Shown here piece after piece: positions 41,698 to 52,008 of a DNA stretch of 64,000 bases. This stretch comes from Candidatus Desulfopertinax cowenii. GTDB lineage: Bacteria; Bacillota; Desulfotomaculia; Desulfotomaculales; Desulforudaceae. The stretch spans positions 434,001-498,000 of the forward strand of contig MPOA01000006.1 of assembly GCA_001899445.1 (NCBI GenBank). The letters are read 5' to 3'. The translations under genes and the position numbers were made by a program. How positions within the stretch are numbered: position 1 is the first letter of the stretch; each line of letters opens with the position of its first letter. The notes under the pieces were generated by a model. That model worked only from the letters and a program-made list of their open reading frames with translations, searched no databases and was not told where the DNA came from.

Positions 41698-42561
41698 ATG
41701 CCAGATTATGTGGCCAAGGAACAGGACTTTATCGCCGCCCGCCCTGGTTACCACGAGGCGCGGGCGGTGATTTTCGGTGCCCCGCTGGACGCCACGGTTT
41801 GTTTCCGGCCCGGCACACGCGGGGGCCCGGCGGCCGTGCGCGCTATGTCCTACTGCCTGGAGGAGTTCAGCCTTGACCTGGAGCGCGATTTACGGTCCCT
41901 CGCCTTTCACGACCTGGGGAATGTTCTCCTGCCGCCGGGCGATATCCAGGCGGGTCTTTCCCGCATTGAAGCGGTGGCGGAGCGAATTTGCCGCGACGGC
42001 AAGGTCCCCTTTGTTTTGGGGGGCGAACACCTGGTCACCTGGCCGGTGATCCGGGCCGTGGCCGCCCGTTACCCGGGGCTGGCCGTGGTTCACCTGGACG
42101 CGCACGCCGACCTGCGGGCGGAGTACCTGGGACTGGCTCTTTCCCATGCCACCGTGATGCACCACGTGGGCGAGTTTCTGGGGCGGGCGAACCTGTTTCA
42201 CTTCGGTATCCGTTCGGCCGACGGCGCAGAATTGGTCGCGGCGCGGGAAAGCGGAGCTTTTCACCCGCACCGGGTGCTGCCGGGACTGGTGGAGACCGTC
42301 CCCGCCCTGCGCAATCGGCCGGTTTACGTTTCCCTAGACATTGACGTGGTGGATCCAGCTTTTGCGCCTGGCGTGGGCACTCCCGAGCCAGCGGGGGTGA
42401 CCCCGCAGGAAATCCTCGATGTGGTTCGTCTCCTAAACGACCTGCGCGTCGTCGGTTGGGACGTGGTGGAAGTGAACCCGGCCTGTGATCCGGCTGGTAT
42501 CACCGCCCTGCTGGCGGCCAAAATAGTCCGGGAAGCCCTGCTCGGCCTCGTACAGAAGTAA
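41698..42561 (+). CDS. speB: Agmatinase
   Basis: This ureohydrolase converts agmatine to putrescine and urea (287 aa). Binuclear manganese motifs are LGGEH, HLDAHADLR and SLDIDVVDPAFAPG. TAGGAGG lies about 8 bases before the ATG at 41698, overlapping the end of speE. The agmatine supplied by PdaD supports agmatinase rather than arginase or formiminoglutamase. Confidence 0.93.
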   Translation: MPDYVAKEQDFIAARPGYHEARAVIFGAPLDATVCFRPGTRGGPAAVRAMSYCLEEFSLDLERDLRSLAFHDLGNVLLPPGDIQAGLSRIEAVAERICRDGKVPFVLGGEHLVTWPVIRAVAARYPGLAVVHLDAHADLRAEYLGLALSHATVMHHVGEFLGRANLFHFGIRSADGAELVAARESGAFHPHRVLPGLVETVPALRNRPVYVSLDIDVVDPAFAPGVGTPEPAGVTPQEILDVVRLLNDLRVVGWDVVEVNPACDPAGITALLAAKIVREALLGLVQK

Positions 42562-42691
42562 GATCACGCTTCTTCCTGTACCACTTCCTTGATCCTCCTT
42601 ATGTCTTTTTCCTCGGGAGCCGGAGTATAGCGGTCGGCGGTTTGGGACCTTAAAACCCGGTGGCGAATAGTGTTATACTAAACCAACGGGG

Positions 42692-43666
42692 ATGAAAGGA
42701 TTGGTGCGCTTGCACCTAAACCGGGAAACCGCCAACCATAGGAAAATAAACGCCGTCCGGCTATCGGTGGCTTCCAACATCCTGCTGATGTTCGGCAAGC
42801 TGCTGGCCGGTTTTTTCATGGGTTCGATCAGTGTGCTCTCGGACGGAATCCATTCCGGCATGGACCTCCTGGCCGCCCTGATTGCGTACACCGCCGTGCG
42901 CCAGTCCGCCAAGCCGGCGGACGAGCGGCACCGGTTCGGGCACGGGAAGTTCGAAAACCTGGCCGGGATCATCGAAGCCGGGCTGATCGTATTCGCCGCC
43001 GGGGCGATCATCTGGCATGCCGTGCCCCGGTTGTTCGCACCCACCCTGGTGGAGGCGCTCGGACTGGGTGCGGTGGTCCTGGTCACCGCCATCGTTGTCA
43101 ACACCGGGGTTTCCCAACACCTCATGCGGGTAGCCCGGGAAACCGATTCACCCGCCCTGGAGGCCAGCGCCTGGCACCTGCGCACTGACGTTTACACCTC
43201 GGTGGGCGTCCTGGTGGGCCTGGGCCTGATCAAGTTGACCGGGCTCTTGATCCTCGACCCGCTGATTGCCATCTCGGTATCCCTGTTCATCCTGCAGGCG
43301 GCTTACCGGCTGCTCCGCGATTCCCTTCGGAGCATTCTGGACGTGCGCCTGCCCGAAGAGGATGAGCAGCGGATCCGCTCCGTTCTGGAGAAATACCAGG
43401 GCGAATACGTGGCGTTTCACGGTCTACGCACCCGCAAGGCCGGACCGGACCGGCACGTAGATCTGCACCTGGTGACGCCGGCCCGCGGTTCGGTGGCCGA
43501 AGCGCACGCCCTGTGCAACCGGATCGAGAAGGACATCGAGACCTTGTTCCCCAACAACGTGCACGTCCTGATCCATATCGAACCCTGCAATGACGCGTGC
43601 GGGAGTTGCCCCAAGCCAGCAAAATCCAACTGCCCGAACGCCTGCAATTCTTGTGAAGAGCGGTGA
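42692..43666 (+). CDS. Cation diffusion facilitator (CDF) metal exporter with Cys-rich tail
   Basis: This proton-driven divalent-metal exporter has 324 aa and six helices. The metal-site helices carry SDGIHSGMDLLA and, later, HLRTDVYTSVGV. HRFGHGKFENLAG is typical of CDF proteins. The cytoplasmic domain ends with HIEPC and then a tail of six Cys (CNDACGSCPKPAKSNC and CNSC), probably a metal sensor or trap. ATG 42692 has a poor ribosome-binding site; TTG 42710, with AAAGGA upstream, is an alternative. It ends 6 bases before cysK. Confidence 0.9.
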   Translation: MKGLVRLHLNRETANHRKINAVRLSVASNILLMFGKLLAGFFMGSISVLSDGIHSGMDLLAALIAYTAVRQSAKPADERHRFGHGKFENLAGIIEAGLIVFAAGAIIWHAVPRLFAPTLVEALGLGAVVLVTAIVVNTGVSQHLMRVARETDSPALEASAWHLRTDVYTSVGVLVGLGLIKLTGLLILDPLIAISVSLFILQAAYRLLRDSLRSILDVRLPEEDEQRIRSVLEKYQGEYVAFHGLRTRKAGPDRHVDLHLVTPARGSVAEAHALCNRIEKDIETLFPNNVHVLIHIEPCNDACGSCPKPAKSNCPNACNSCEER

Positions 43667-43672
43667 TCAAGG

Positions 43673-44611
43673 ATGCCTGTTTTTGATTCGCCCACGGAAC
43701 TGGTCGGACGCACCCCCCTGGTACGCCTGACCCGGGTGGGGGCGGGGCTGCCGGCCGCCGTGGCCGCAAAACTGGAGTACCTTAATCCCGGAGGTAGTGT
43801 CAAGGACCGGGCGGCGCTGGCCATGCTGGAGGCGGCCGAGGCCGAGGGCCGCTTGGCCCCGGGATCGGTGATCATCGAACCGACCAGTGGGAACACCGGG
43901 ATCAGCCTGGCCTGGATCTGTGCCCGGAAAGGCTACCGGCTGATCCTGACCATGCCAGAGACCATGAGTCTGGAACGCCGGAGGCTGCTCCGGGCCTTCG
44001 GTGCCGAGATCGTGCTGACCCCGGGCGCCGAGGGCATGACCGGGGCGGTACGCCGGGCGGACGAACTGGCCGCCCGTACGCCGGGGGCTTTCGTGCCCCG
44101 GCAGTTCGCCAATCCGGCCAACCCGGAGACCCACCGGCGGGGCACCGCCGTTGAAATCTGGGAAGATACGGCGGGCGCGGTGGACATCCTGGTAGCCGGC
44201 GTGGGCACCGGGGGAACGCTCACCGGCACTGCCGGGGAACTGAAACAACGCAAGTCGGCGGTGCGGGCCGTGGCCGTGGAACCCGCCGAGTCGCCCGTAC
44301 TGGCCGGCGGGCCGCCGGGATCGCATCCCATCCAGGGAATCGGTGCCGGGTTCGTGCCGGAAATCCTGGATACCGCCGTGATTGACGAGGTCATCGGTGT
44401 CTCGGGAAGCGAGGCCATGCGAATGGTACGGCGCCTGGCCCGGGAAGAGGGGTTTCTGGTGGGGTTATCGGCAGGTGCGGCGGCTCACGCCGCCCTGCAA
44501 GTGGCCGCTCGGCCGGAGAACGACGGCCGCCTGGTGGTCGTGGTCTTTCCGGACAGCGGGGAACGTTACCTATCCACCGGGGTGTTCGACACGAAAAACC
44601 AGTGCCGGTAG
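43673..44611 (+). CDS. cysK: Cysteine synthase (O-acetylserine sulfhydrylase)
   Basis: This PLP enzyme makes cysteine from O-acetylserine and sulfide (312 aa). The PLP Lys is in [11 protein letters not shown], the substrate loop is [12 protein letters not shown], and the phosphate-binding loop is [10 protein letters not shown]. It lies 6 bases after the Cys-rich CDF exporter and probably shares its transcript, which may link metal load to cysteine supply. Cystathionine beta-synthase-like relatives are possible but the length fits CysK. Confidence 0.92.
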   Translation: MPVFDSPTELVGRTPLVRLTRVGAGLPAAVAAKLEYLNPGGSVKDRAALAMLEAAEAEGRLAPGSVIIEPTSGNTGISLAWICARKGYRLILTMPETMSLERRRLLRAFGAEIVLTPGAEGMTGAVRRADELAARTPGAFVPRQFANPANPETHRRGTAVEIWEDTAGAVDILVAGVGTGGTLTGTAGELKQRKSAVRAVAVEPAESPVLAGGPPGSHPIQGIGAGFVPEILDTAVIDEVIGVSGSEAMRMVRRLAREEGFLVGLSAGAAAHAALQVAARPENDGRLVVVVFPDSGERYLSTGVFDTKNQCR

Positions 44612-44625
44612 CGCCGGTTGTACAA

Positions 44626-45033
44626 TCAGCGGGAGGCGCGCTCCTCCTCCAGGCGCTGCCAGCGGAACAGGATGTCGTCCCTGATCAACACCCGGAGCCG
44701 CTCCCCCTGCTTTAGTTCCCCGGTCAGCAACCCGTTGTAGAGTTGCGCATTTTGAAAGGTGTTTACCGAACCGTCAGGGAACATCACGTCCACGTTCTGG
44801 CCCTTCCGAGTGGCCAGCAGGGTAACCTCCGCCGCGATCACCGGGGAAGAAAGTATCTTGAGGGTAACCAGGATGCCCGGCAGGATGACCAGCGCAAACA
44901 GGAAGACGACGATAAAATAAACCCTGGGGAGCTGGGGATTGAGTATCCCCGCCACTGTGATCACCAAGGCCAGGATTATCGGGATAAACAGGGTCATCGC
45001 CCAACTCACGCGCTGCATAAACCGGAATCTCAT
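44626..45033 (-). CDS. Membrane protein with C-terminal OB-like soluble domain, unknown
   Basis: This protein of 135 aa has two hydrophobic helices at about residues 12-30 and 38-58, then a soluble segment rich in beta strands (AAEVTLLATRKGQNVDVMFPDG). I do not recognise a family. It lies 15 bases from the convergent cysK and 28 bases downstream of another unknown gene on its own strand, so those two may be co-transcribed. The start is tentative. Confidence 0.65.
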   Translation of the reverse strand: MRFRFMQRVSWAMTLFIPIILALVITVAGILNPQLPRVYFIVVFLFALVILPGILVTLKILSSPVIAAEVTLLATRKGQNVDVMFPDGSVNTFQNAQLYNGLLTGELKQGERLRVLIRDDILFRWQRLEEERASR

Positions 45034-45061
45034 TCTAGCTCTTCCCCCCGTACACCGGCAA

Positions 45062-45499
45062 CTAGAGATAAATCACAGTATCCGGGTCCACCTCGGGATT
45101 GGCCGCTACGTCCAGTGGAACCCGGTCCAGCCAGTCTTCGCCGTATTCCATCTCCACCTGACGTACCCGGGCCAGACCATGTTCCGTAATGGTGCGCCGG
45201 CCTCCCTCCACGGACTTCATGCTGGGCTTGGACCCGGTGAAATAACCGGCAGCGCCCTTGGGATGCTTGCCGTACTTACGGCAGAACCAGCTCAACTCCA
45301 GGGGGGTCACGGTGCCACCCGCCCGTACCACTTCGGCCAGGGGAGCCACCGCCCGAATGGTCTGTACCAGGATCTCTTTTCCGCCCTCGGCGGCGTACAG
45401 GTTGCGGAGTTGGATCTTGACCGCCTTCAGGTCCTGTTCAATGAGGGAAAGCTGGTCGGTCAGACTCTTCAGAGTTTCCCGCAAAACGCTTACCTTCAC
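45062..45499 (-). CDS. Conserved hypothetical protein with N-terminal coiled coil
   Basis: This 145-aa soluble protein starts with a heptad-rich segment (VLRETLKSLTDQLSLIEQDLK) of about 40 residues, followed by a globular part with GAAGYFTGSKPSMKSVEGG. It has no known catalytic motif that I can see. It probably forms a unit with the membrane-protein gene that follows it. Codon use resembles its neighbours, so it appears to be a resident gene. Confidence 0.65.
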   Translation of the reverse strand: MKVSVLRETLKSLTDQLSLIEQDLKAVKIQLRNLYAAEGGKEILVQTIRAVAPLAEVVRAGGTVTPLELSWFCRKYGKHPKGAAGYFTGSKPSMKSVEGGRRTITEHGLARVRQVEMEYGEDWLDRVPLDVAANPEVDPDTVIYL

Positions 45500-45540
45500 C
45501 GTTCCAAAATGCTCCTCTCCGTTACTACCTCATATTCTAG

Positions 45541-45635
45541 CATGTCAGGCACAGGCACGAAAATATCTAACGTGGCGGCCAAGCTCATCATAAATCCAGC
45601 GTGCTTGCCAGGCATAGGCCCGGAAATGTCTACTA
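45541..45635. repeat. Imperfect direct repeat of about 30 bases
   Basis: The segments at 45541-45570 and 45606-45635 share GxCAGGCAxAGGCxCG followed by AAATxTCTA. They lie in the intergenic gap upstream of the 45062-45499 gene. They may be the trace of a small duplication. Confidence 0.45.
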
Positions 45636-45663
45636 AACAAAAGATTCAAGCGCCCTAAAAACC

Positions 45664-45697
45664 GAAAACCCCGCTTTTAGAGTTAAAGCGGGGTTTT
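45664..45697 (-). terminator. Terminator of groESL
   Basis: The stem AAAACCCCGCTTT/AAAGCGGGGTTTT has a 6-7-base loop. It lies 19 bases after the groEL stop, with T-runs on both strands. Confidence 0.88.
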
Positions 45698-45715
45698 CAC
45701 TAGGCCCAAAGCCGC

Positions 45716-47344
<1,629 letters not shown>

Positions 47345-47392
47345 CTATTAACCCCCTTAATACCCTTGATTAATCAATCTGCCTTAAGCGGC

Positions 47393-47677
47393 CTATTCCA
47401 GCACACCGAGCACGTCGTTTTCCCGCAGAATCAGGTATTCCTCGCCGTCAATCTTGATTTCGTTGCCGGCGTACTTGGAGTACAGTACTTTGTCACCGAC
47501 CTTAAGATCGATGGCCACCCGCTGCCCATTGTCCAGCAGGCGCCCGGGACCAACGGCCACTACCTCGCCCTTTTGCGGCTTTTCCTTGGCCGTGTCCGGC
47601 AGTACAATCCCTCCTTTGGTCTTCTCCTCCATTGGCAGAGGCTTGACAACTACCCTCTCGCCTAACGGCCTGATCAT
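47393..47677 (-). CDS. groES: Co-chaperonin GroES
   Basis: This is the heptameric lid of GroEL (94 aa, full length). It has [14 protein letters not shown] at the N-terminus, the mobile loop [18 protein letters not shown], and [22 protein letters not shown] near the end. AGGAGGGG precedes the ATG. It is first in the operon and follows the CIRCE operator. Confidence 0.98.
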   Translation of the reverse strand: MIRPLGERVVVKPLPMEEKTKGGIVLPDTAKEKPQKGEVVAVGPGRLLDNGQRVAIDLKVGDKVLYSKYAGNEIKIDGEEYLILRENDVLGVLE

Positions 47678-47724
47678 TGAAACCCCTCCTTAATTGAGTG
47701 ATATTTGTATCCATTGTCCCGCTG

Positions 47725-47751
47725 TTAGCACTCACCTTAAATGAGTGCTAA
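47725..47751 (-). promoter_or_regulatory. CIRCE operator (HrcA site) of groESL
   Basis: TTAGCACTC-N9-GAGTGCTAA is a perfect CIRCE inverted repeat, 47 bases upstream of groES. The HrcA repressor would bind it; hrcA is not in the window. The remaining 343-base gap to fcl holds a promoter and a terminator. Confidence 0.97.
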
Positions 47752-47768
47752 CATTCACACCGCTTATT

Positions 47769-47798
47769 ATGATAAAAAGAGCCTGCAAATAAACGCAA
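47769..47798 (-). promoter_or_regulatory. Promoter of groESL
   Basis: TTGCGT, an 18-base spacer and TATCAT on the minus strand place the start site next to the CIRCE element, as in HrcA-repressed operons. Confidence 0.5.
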
Positions 47799-47944
47799 AT
47801 CCGCACAATTAAGGAAAATGAACCTCTCTGAACCAGCTGGGCCGGATCATATAAATTATCGCTTCAATTCTAGATTTTCCGTTGAATTTGGAAATGGGTT
47901 TTTCTAATTAAGTATTTTTTCCGTTCAAAGAAATTTTATACAAC

Positions 47945-47974
47945 AAAAGTGGACCCGTGGAGGGGTCCACTTTT
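47945..47974 (-). terminator. Terminator of tsaD-fcl
   Basis: The 12-bp perfect stem AAAAGTGGACCC/GGGTCCACTTTT has a 6-base loop. It has A/T runs on both sides and lies about 46 bases after the fcl stop. Confidence 0.9.
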
Positions 47975-48020
47975 CGGATCGCGGCAACCTTTATTAATCC
48001 GAAAACCGCTCCAACGGAAT

Positions 48021-48641
48021 TCAGCCCATTTTACCACCCCGCCTCCAACCTCCTTTCCAACCGGGAGCCCCGGTCGCCAAGCAGAGTATCCTCCGCTCGG
48101 TGACCACGAAGTGCACCGGTTGATCGTGCGGTTCCGGGTAAACGGTGCGGCACACCTGGAAGTCGTAGGCCAGGCCGATCAAGACGGCGTGGTGCCGTAC
48201 CCGGGGGAGAAAACGGTCGTAGTAACCCCCGCCGAACCCGAGGCGGTAACCCTGGTAATCATAAGCCACTCCGGGGATCAAGATGCAGTCCAGCTCTCCG
48301 AGGGGAATCTCCTCGTAGTTCCGCGGTTCCGGGATACCATAGGCCCCCGGCGTCAACCCTTCCGGATAAATGCCGATCAGGGCCGGCGTCAACTCCCGCC
48401 GCTCCCGGTCGGTAACCGGCACCGCCACCCGCTTGCCGCCGGCCAGCGCCGCCCGGATCAGGGCGCCGGTCCGCACCTCGTTGCGCACGTCCACGTAAGC
48501 TAGGAGCGCCCGCGACTCCCGGAAGGCCGGAAGGTCCAGCACCCTGCGGGTGACCGCCGCGCTGGCGCGCGCCACCTCGGCGGGGCCCAGAGCGCTTCTG
48601 GTTTTCAGGATTTCCGTGCGCAGTTCCCGCTTTCGGTCCAT
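48021..48641 (-). CDS. fcl: 5-formyltetrahydrofolate cyclo-ligase
   Basis: This enzyme turns 5-formyl-THF into 5,10-methenyl-THF with ATP, rescuing folate in one-carbon metabolism (206 aa). The ATP loop GFGGGYYDRFL and the substrate strand LIPGVAYDYQGYRLG are clear. The ATG sits one base after the tsaD stop, so the genes are coupled. In Bacillus the homologue is called yqgN; it is also known as mthfs. Confidence 0.92.
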   Translation of the reverse strand: MDRKRELRTEILKTRSALGPAEVARASAAVTRRVLDLPAFRESRALLAYVDVRNEVRTGALIRAALAGGKRVAVPVTDRERRELTPALIGIYPEGLTPGAYGIPEPRNYEEIPLGELDCILIPGVAYDYQGYRLGFGGGYYDRFLPRVRHHAVLIGLAYDFQVCRTVYPEPHDQPVHFVVTERRILCLATGAPGWKGGWRRGGKMG

Positions 48642-48642
48642 C

Positions 48643-49659
48643 TTAGCTACAACCCAACCCCAGGCCGGCGGCGGCGTTGAGGGTGAGGGGCGAAAACTCC
48701 CCCCTCAGGTACCGGTAATAGCCCGCGCAGGCCACCATGGCGGCGTTGTCGGTGCAGTAGACGGGTGGCGGCACCGTCACCCCGAAACCGTCTGCAGCGG
48801 CGCGGCGTTTCAATTCCCGGGCCAGCGCCCGGTTGGCGGCCACCCCGCCCGCCAGCAGGATGCGCGCCGGCCGGTAGACGCGCGCCGCGGCCAGCACCTT
48901 GTCCACCAGCACATCCACCACCGCCTGCTGGAATCCGGCGGCCACGTCGGCGGAGCTCACCTCCCGGCCGGCCCACCGGGCCTTTTCCAAGTAATTAATC
49001 ACGGCCGTCTTCAGACCGCTAAAGCTGAAGTCGTAAGTGTCTTCTTCCAGGTAGGCGCGGGGGAAGGACACGGCCTCCGGATCCCCGTCCCGGGCCAGCC
49101 GTTCCACCTGCGGCCCGCCCGGGTAATCCATTCCTAGCACCCGCGCCACCTTGTCGAAAGCCTCGCCGGCCGCGTCGTCGCGGGTGCGGCCCAAGAGGTG
49201 GTAGTCACCAAGCCGGGGAATATGGATCAGATCGGTATGGCCGCCCGAAACCACCAGGCAAAGCAGGGGAAAGGGCAGGTCGGGTTCGACCAGGAAGTTG
49301 GCGTAGATATGGGCTTCCAGGTGGTTGACGCCGATCAGGGGGAGGTCCAGGGCAAAAGCAACCGCCTTGGCCGCCATCAGCCCCACCAACAGCGAGCCGG
49401 CCAGGCCCGGTCCGTAAGTCACCGCGACGCCGTGCAGGTCGCGAAAGGTGATCCCCGCCTCCGCCAGCGCTTCCTGGATGACCGGATTAATCACCTCGAG
49501 GTGGCGCCGGGAGGCCACCTCGGGGACCACTCCGCCAAACTTTCGGTGCAGGTCGGCTTGCGAAGCAATGATATTGCTACGCACCACGGCGCCATCCTCG
49601 ACCACGGCAACCGAGGTCTCGTCGCAGGAGGTTTCTACGCCCAACAAAATCACGCTCAT
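48643..49659 (-). CDS. tsaD: tRNA N6-threonylcarbamoyladenosine transferase TsaD
   Basis: This ASKHA-fold metalloprotein transfers threonylcarbamoyl to A37 of ANN-decoding tRNAs (338 aa). Iron ligands are in HLEAH (NHLEAHIYAN), and VETSCDETSVAV and VSGGHTDL are present. Its partners TsaB and TsaE are encoded about 3 kb away in the thiL-tsaE-tsaB-rimI operon. It is translated upstream of fcl. Confidence 0.97.
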   Translation of the reverse strand: MSVILLGVETSCDETSVAVVEDGAVVRSNIIASQADLHRKFGGVVPEVASRRHLEVINPVIQEALAEAGITFRDLHGVAVTYGPGLAGSLLVGLMAAKAVAFALDLPLIGVNHLEAHIYANFLVEPDLPFPLLCLVVSGGHTDLIHIPRLGDYHLLGRTRDDAAGEAFDKVARVLGMDYPGGPQVERLARDGDPEAVSFPRAYLEEDTYDFSFSGLKTAVINYLEKARWAGREVSSADVAAGFQQAVVDVLVDKVLAAARVYRPARILLAGGVAANRALARELKRRAAADGFGVTVPPPVYCTDNAAMVACAGYYRYLRGEFSPLTLNAAAGLGLGCS

Positions 49660-49692
49660 GGGATTTATTTTAACAAAAAACTACTCCCATGG

Positions 49693-49992
49693 CTATTTCT
49701 CCTGTTTATCGGTGCCGGCCTCCGGCCCCTTGCGGCCGGTATCGTGATCGGCCAGGCGGGCGAACAGCGCGGCCAAGGTCCGCTTCTCGCTTTCGTTGCC
49801 CTGCTCCCATAATTCCTTCAGCAAGCGCTGTTCCCGGTTACCGGGATCGAAATGGTCAGCGATCACCCCGCCCACCCGGTAAGCCAGGCCCTCGATGTTC
49901 TTGTCCGAAACACCGAGGGTTTCGGCGGCGTGGATCGCTTTGCCGATCAGGCCTTTCCAGCGGTGCCATTCTATTTCGGTTTCCATTTTCAC
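49693..49992 (-). CDS. DUF3243-like protein
   Basis: This small cytoplasmic protein (99 aa) has the pattern KAIHAAETLGVSDKNIEGLAYRVG and DPGNREQRLLKELWEQGNE, which matches the DUF3243 (YmfJ) family of spore-forming Firmicutes. Its function is unknown. The start is GTG 49992, with AGGAGGTG upstream. It stands just upstream of tsaD on the same strand (33 bases), so they may be co-transcribed. Confidence 0.8.
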   Translation of the reverse strand: MKMETEIEWHRWKGLIGKAIHAAETLGVSDKNIEGLAYRVGGVIADHFDPGNREQRLLKELWEQGNESEKRTLAALFARLADHDTGRKGPEAGTDKQEK

Positions 49993-50104
49993 CGGGCATC
50001 ACCTCCTCATGGTTTGTAATTTGCAACCGCCACCGCCTGATTATGCGACCGGAAACGGTCTTTAGAGAACAACTTAATTTTTTTAATTTTTAATATTTAG
50101 GAAG

Positions 50105-50133
50105 TTGCATTTTACTGTTGACTGGGGTATACT
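50105..50133 (+). promoter_or_regulatory. Promoter of the zinc-ribbon gene
   Basis: TTGCAT, a 17-base spacer and TATACT lie about 130 bases upstream of the start codon, in an AT-rich stretch. A TTGACT inside the spacer is mis-spaced and was not used. Confidence 0.55.
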
Positions 50134-50261
50134 GATACTGCCTCTAAAGGTTTCAACTCGTGGATCACCGAGAAGGCTATCTCGTCTTGAGGGGAAGCTG
50201 AACTGGGTGGAGCCCATGGTGGACTTTGGAGAGACTCACAAATCAAGGGGAGATAGCTTTG

Positions 50262-50558
50262 GTGTTCCAGGACAAAACATTGCACTGCAGGGACTGCGGG
50301 GCCGACTTCGTATTTACCGCTGGTGAGCAGGAGTTTTACGCCGAAAAAGGCTTTGAAAACCTGCCGGCCAGGTGCCCCGAATGCCGGGCGGCCAAAAGGG
50401 CGAACCGCCGGGGTTTCGGCGGGCAGACCCGGCAAATGTACCCGGTGATCTGCGCCAGCTGCGGCGTGGAAACCGAGGTTCCGTTCGAACCCAGCGGCGT
50501 CAAGCCGGTCTACTGCCGGGACTGCTTCCAGGCCCAGCGCCAGTACCACACCCGGTAA
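50262..50558 (+). CDS. Double zinc-ribbon protein
   Basis: This 98-residue protein has two zinc-ribbon-like units. The first is CRDCGADFVFTAGEQEFYAEKG with CPEC, and the second is CASCGVE with YCRDCF. The first unit matches the probable zinc-binding ribbon found alone in many Firmicutes and Chloroflexi. The function is unknown; nucleic-acid or protein binding is possible. GTG 50262 has GGGGAG 9 bases upstream. It has its own promoter and terminator. Confidence 0.8.
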   Translation: MFQDKTLHCRDCGADFVFTAGEQEFYAEKGFENLPARCPECRAAKRANRRGFGGQTRQMYPVICASCGVETEVPFEPSGVKPVYCRDCFQAQRQYHTR

Positions 50559-50700
50559 ACTGACGAGAATTGAGGATCATCGGCCGGCTCTGGAACCAGG
50601 GCTTTCGGGCAGAGTCCGGCCTGATCCGCAACTATCCGCCTGTAAACTCTTGTTATTGATAAGTTATCACTTCCGTAATTTCACGATTTTACGGCTTGCT

Positions 50701-50724
50701 AACCGCCTGCTAGCAGGCGGTTTT
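50701..50724 (+). terminator. Terminator after the zinc-ribbon gene
   Basis: AACCGCCTGC-TA-GCAGGCGG is followed by TTTTCG. The rest of the 263-base gap 50559-50821 holds nothing recognised. Confidence 0.8.
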
Positions 50725-50821
50725 CGAATCCTTCGTTTACTGGGTTCCATTCTGGACTGTTCTGGATTTCCAAAGGTTGGTTATCCCCGCCCGGCCTTGG
50801 TATTACTGGTTTTTCGGGTGC

Positions 50822-51298
50822 TTATCCCCGTAAATTGTCCTTCCACATAATAATGGCGTCCTCGTTGTTGTCCTGGTAGTACTTGGGACGGACGCCGCGC
50901 TCCACGAATCCGAGGTCCTTGTAAAGGTGGCGGGCCGCGTGGTTAGAAGGCCGGACCTCAAGGGTCATCCGGCGCCCTCCTCTAAGCACCGCCCGGCGCA
51001 TCAGCTCGAGCATCAGGCGCCGCCCGATGCCCCGGTCCCGGTAAGCCGGATGCACGGCAACATTGGTGATGTGGGCGTCGTCTAGCACCATCCACATCCC
51101 CCCGTAGCCCAACACCTTGGTGCCCACCACGGCCACCACGTACTCCGCCAGCTCATTGTAAAAAATCTCAAATTCAAAGGTCTGTCGGGGCCAGGGAGTG
51201 GGGAAAGAGCAAGCCTCGATCGCCATCACCTGGTCCAGGTGCTGCGGACCCATTTTTTCAAACCCGATTTCGGGAGATTCCAGGCTTCTCACCGCCAA
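50822..51298 (-). CDS. rimI: Ribosomal protein S18-alanine N-acetyltransferase
   Basis: This GNAT-fold acetyltransferase (158 aa) has the acetyl-CoA loop RDRGIGRRLM and the RimI-specific strand ITNVAVHPAYR, and ends VRPKYYQDNNEDAIIMWKD, typical of RimI. It follows tsaB by 5 bases, the standard tsaE-tsaB-rimI order. Confidence 0.93.
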   Translation of the reverse strand: MAVRSLESPEIGFEKMGPQHLDQVMAIEACSFPTPWPRQTFEFEIFYNELAEYVVAVVGTKVLGYGGMWMVLDDAHITNVAVHPAYRDRGIGRRLMLELMRRAVLRGGRRMTLEVRPSNHAARHLYKDLGFVERGVRPKYYQDNNEDAIIMWKDNLRG

Positions 51299-51303
51299 GC
51301 CGC

Positions 51304-52008
51304 CTACCCCCTATTCTGCTGTCGCCAGACCAGCTCGGCCGCCGGGGGGCGGAGGTACTCTGGAGCCAGGGCAAAGGTATCGCCACCCCGGCCGCCTTGC
51401 AGGCGCTTCCGGCCCATCCCGGCGACCACCGCGCCCCGCGGGTAATTGAGTTCCGGAGGGCAAAGGCAGGCCCGCCCGCCCAGTCCCCGGCGGAGCAGCG
51501 CGTCGTAGATCTCAACCGCTTCCCCCACGAAGAACAGGAGTGGTCCGCCGCCGCTGCCGGCGACTTCGAGCAGCCGTTCGATCTCCAGGGATGCGGGCGG
51601 GAAAACCTCCTGCGGGTGACCACCGCCGCAATCGTACAGCGCGGCGTAAACCTCGCCCCGGCGGGCCGGCACCAGCACCCAGACCCGCCCGGCACCCCGC
51701 AACGGATAGGCCAGCGCTTCCAGCGCAGGTACGCCCACCACCGGAATATCCAGCACCTGGGCCAGGGTCTTGGCCACGGTCAGGCCGATACGCAGGCCGG
51801 TAAAAGAACCGGGACCGGACGTCACGGCAACACCCGCCAGGTCCTGCAACGGTAAACCGGCCTCGTTCAGCAGTTCTTCGATCAGCGGCAACAGCCGTAC
51901 CGAGTGGATTTTCCGCCCCCGGACCGTCCGCTCGGCCAAAACGCCGTCCCGGCCCACCAGCCCGGCACTGCAAAGCGGCCCCGCGGTCTCGATCCCCAGG
52001 ACGTTCAT
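51304..52008 (-). CDS. tsaB: tRNA threonylcarbamoyladenosine biosynthesis protein TsaB
   Basis: This ASKHA-fold partner of TsaD lacks a catalytic role of its own but scaffolds the t6A complex (234 aa). It has LGIETAGPLCSAGLV at the N-terminus and VAVTSGPGSFTGLRIG, the family signature. The ATG at 52008 overlaps the tsaE stop as ATGA. Confidence 0.95.
   Translation of the reverse strand: MNVLGIETAGPLCSAGLVGRDGVLAERTVRGRKIHSVRLLPLIEELLNEAGLPLQDLAGVAVTSGPGSFTGLRIGLTVAKTLAQVLDIPVVGVPALEALAYPLRGAGRVWVLVPARRGEVYAALYDCGGGHPQEVFPPASLEIERLLEVAGSGGGPLLFFVGEAVEIYDALLRRGLGGRACLCPPELNYPRGAVVAGMGRKRLQGGRGGDTFALAPEYLRPPAAELVWRQQNRG

Noticed and set aside
42563-42680. Small minus-strand open frame of about 35 codons between speB and the CDF gene
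   Set aside because: It has no ATG, GTG or TTG start and no ribosome-binding site, and its 5' end would lie in the CDF promoter region.
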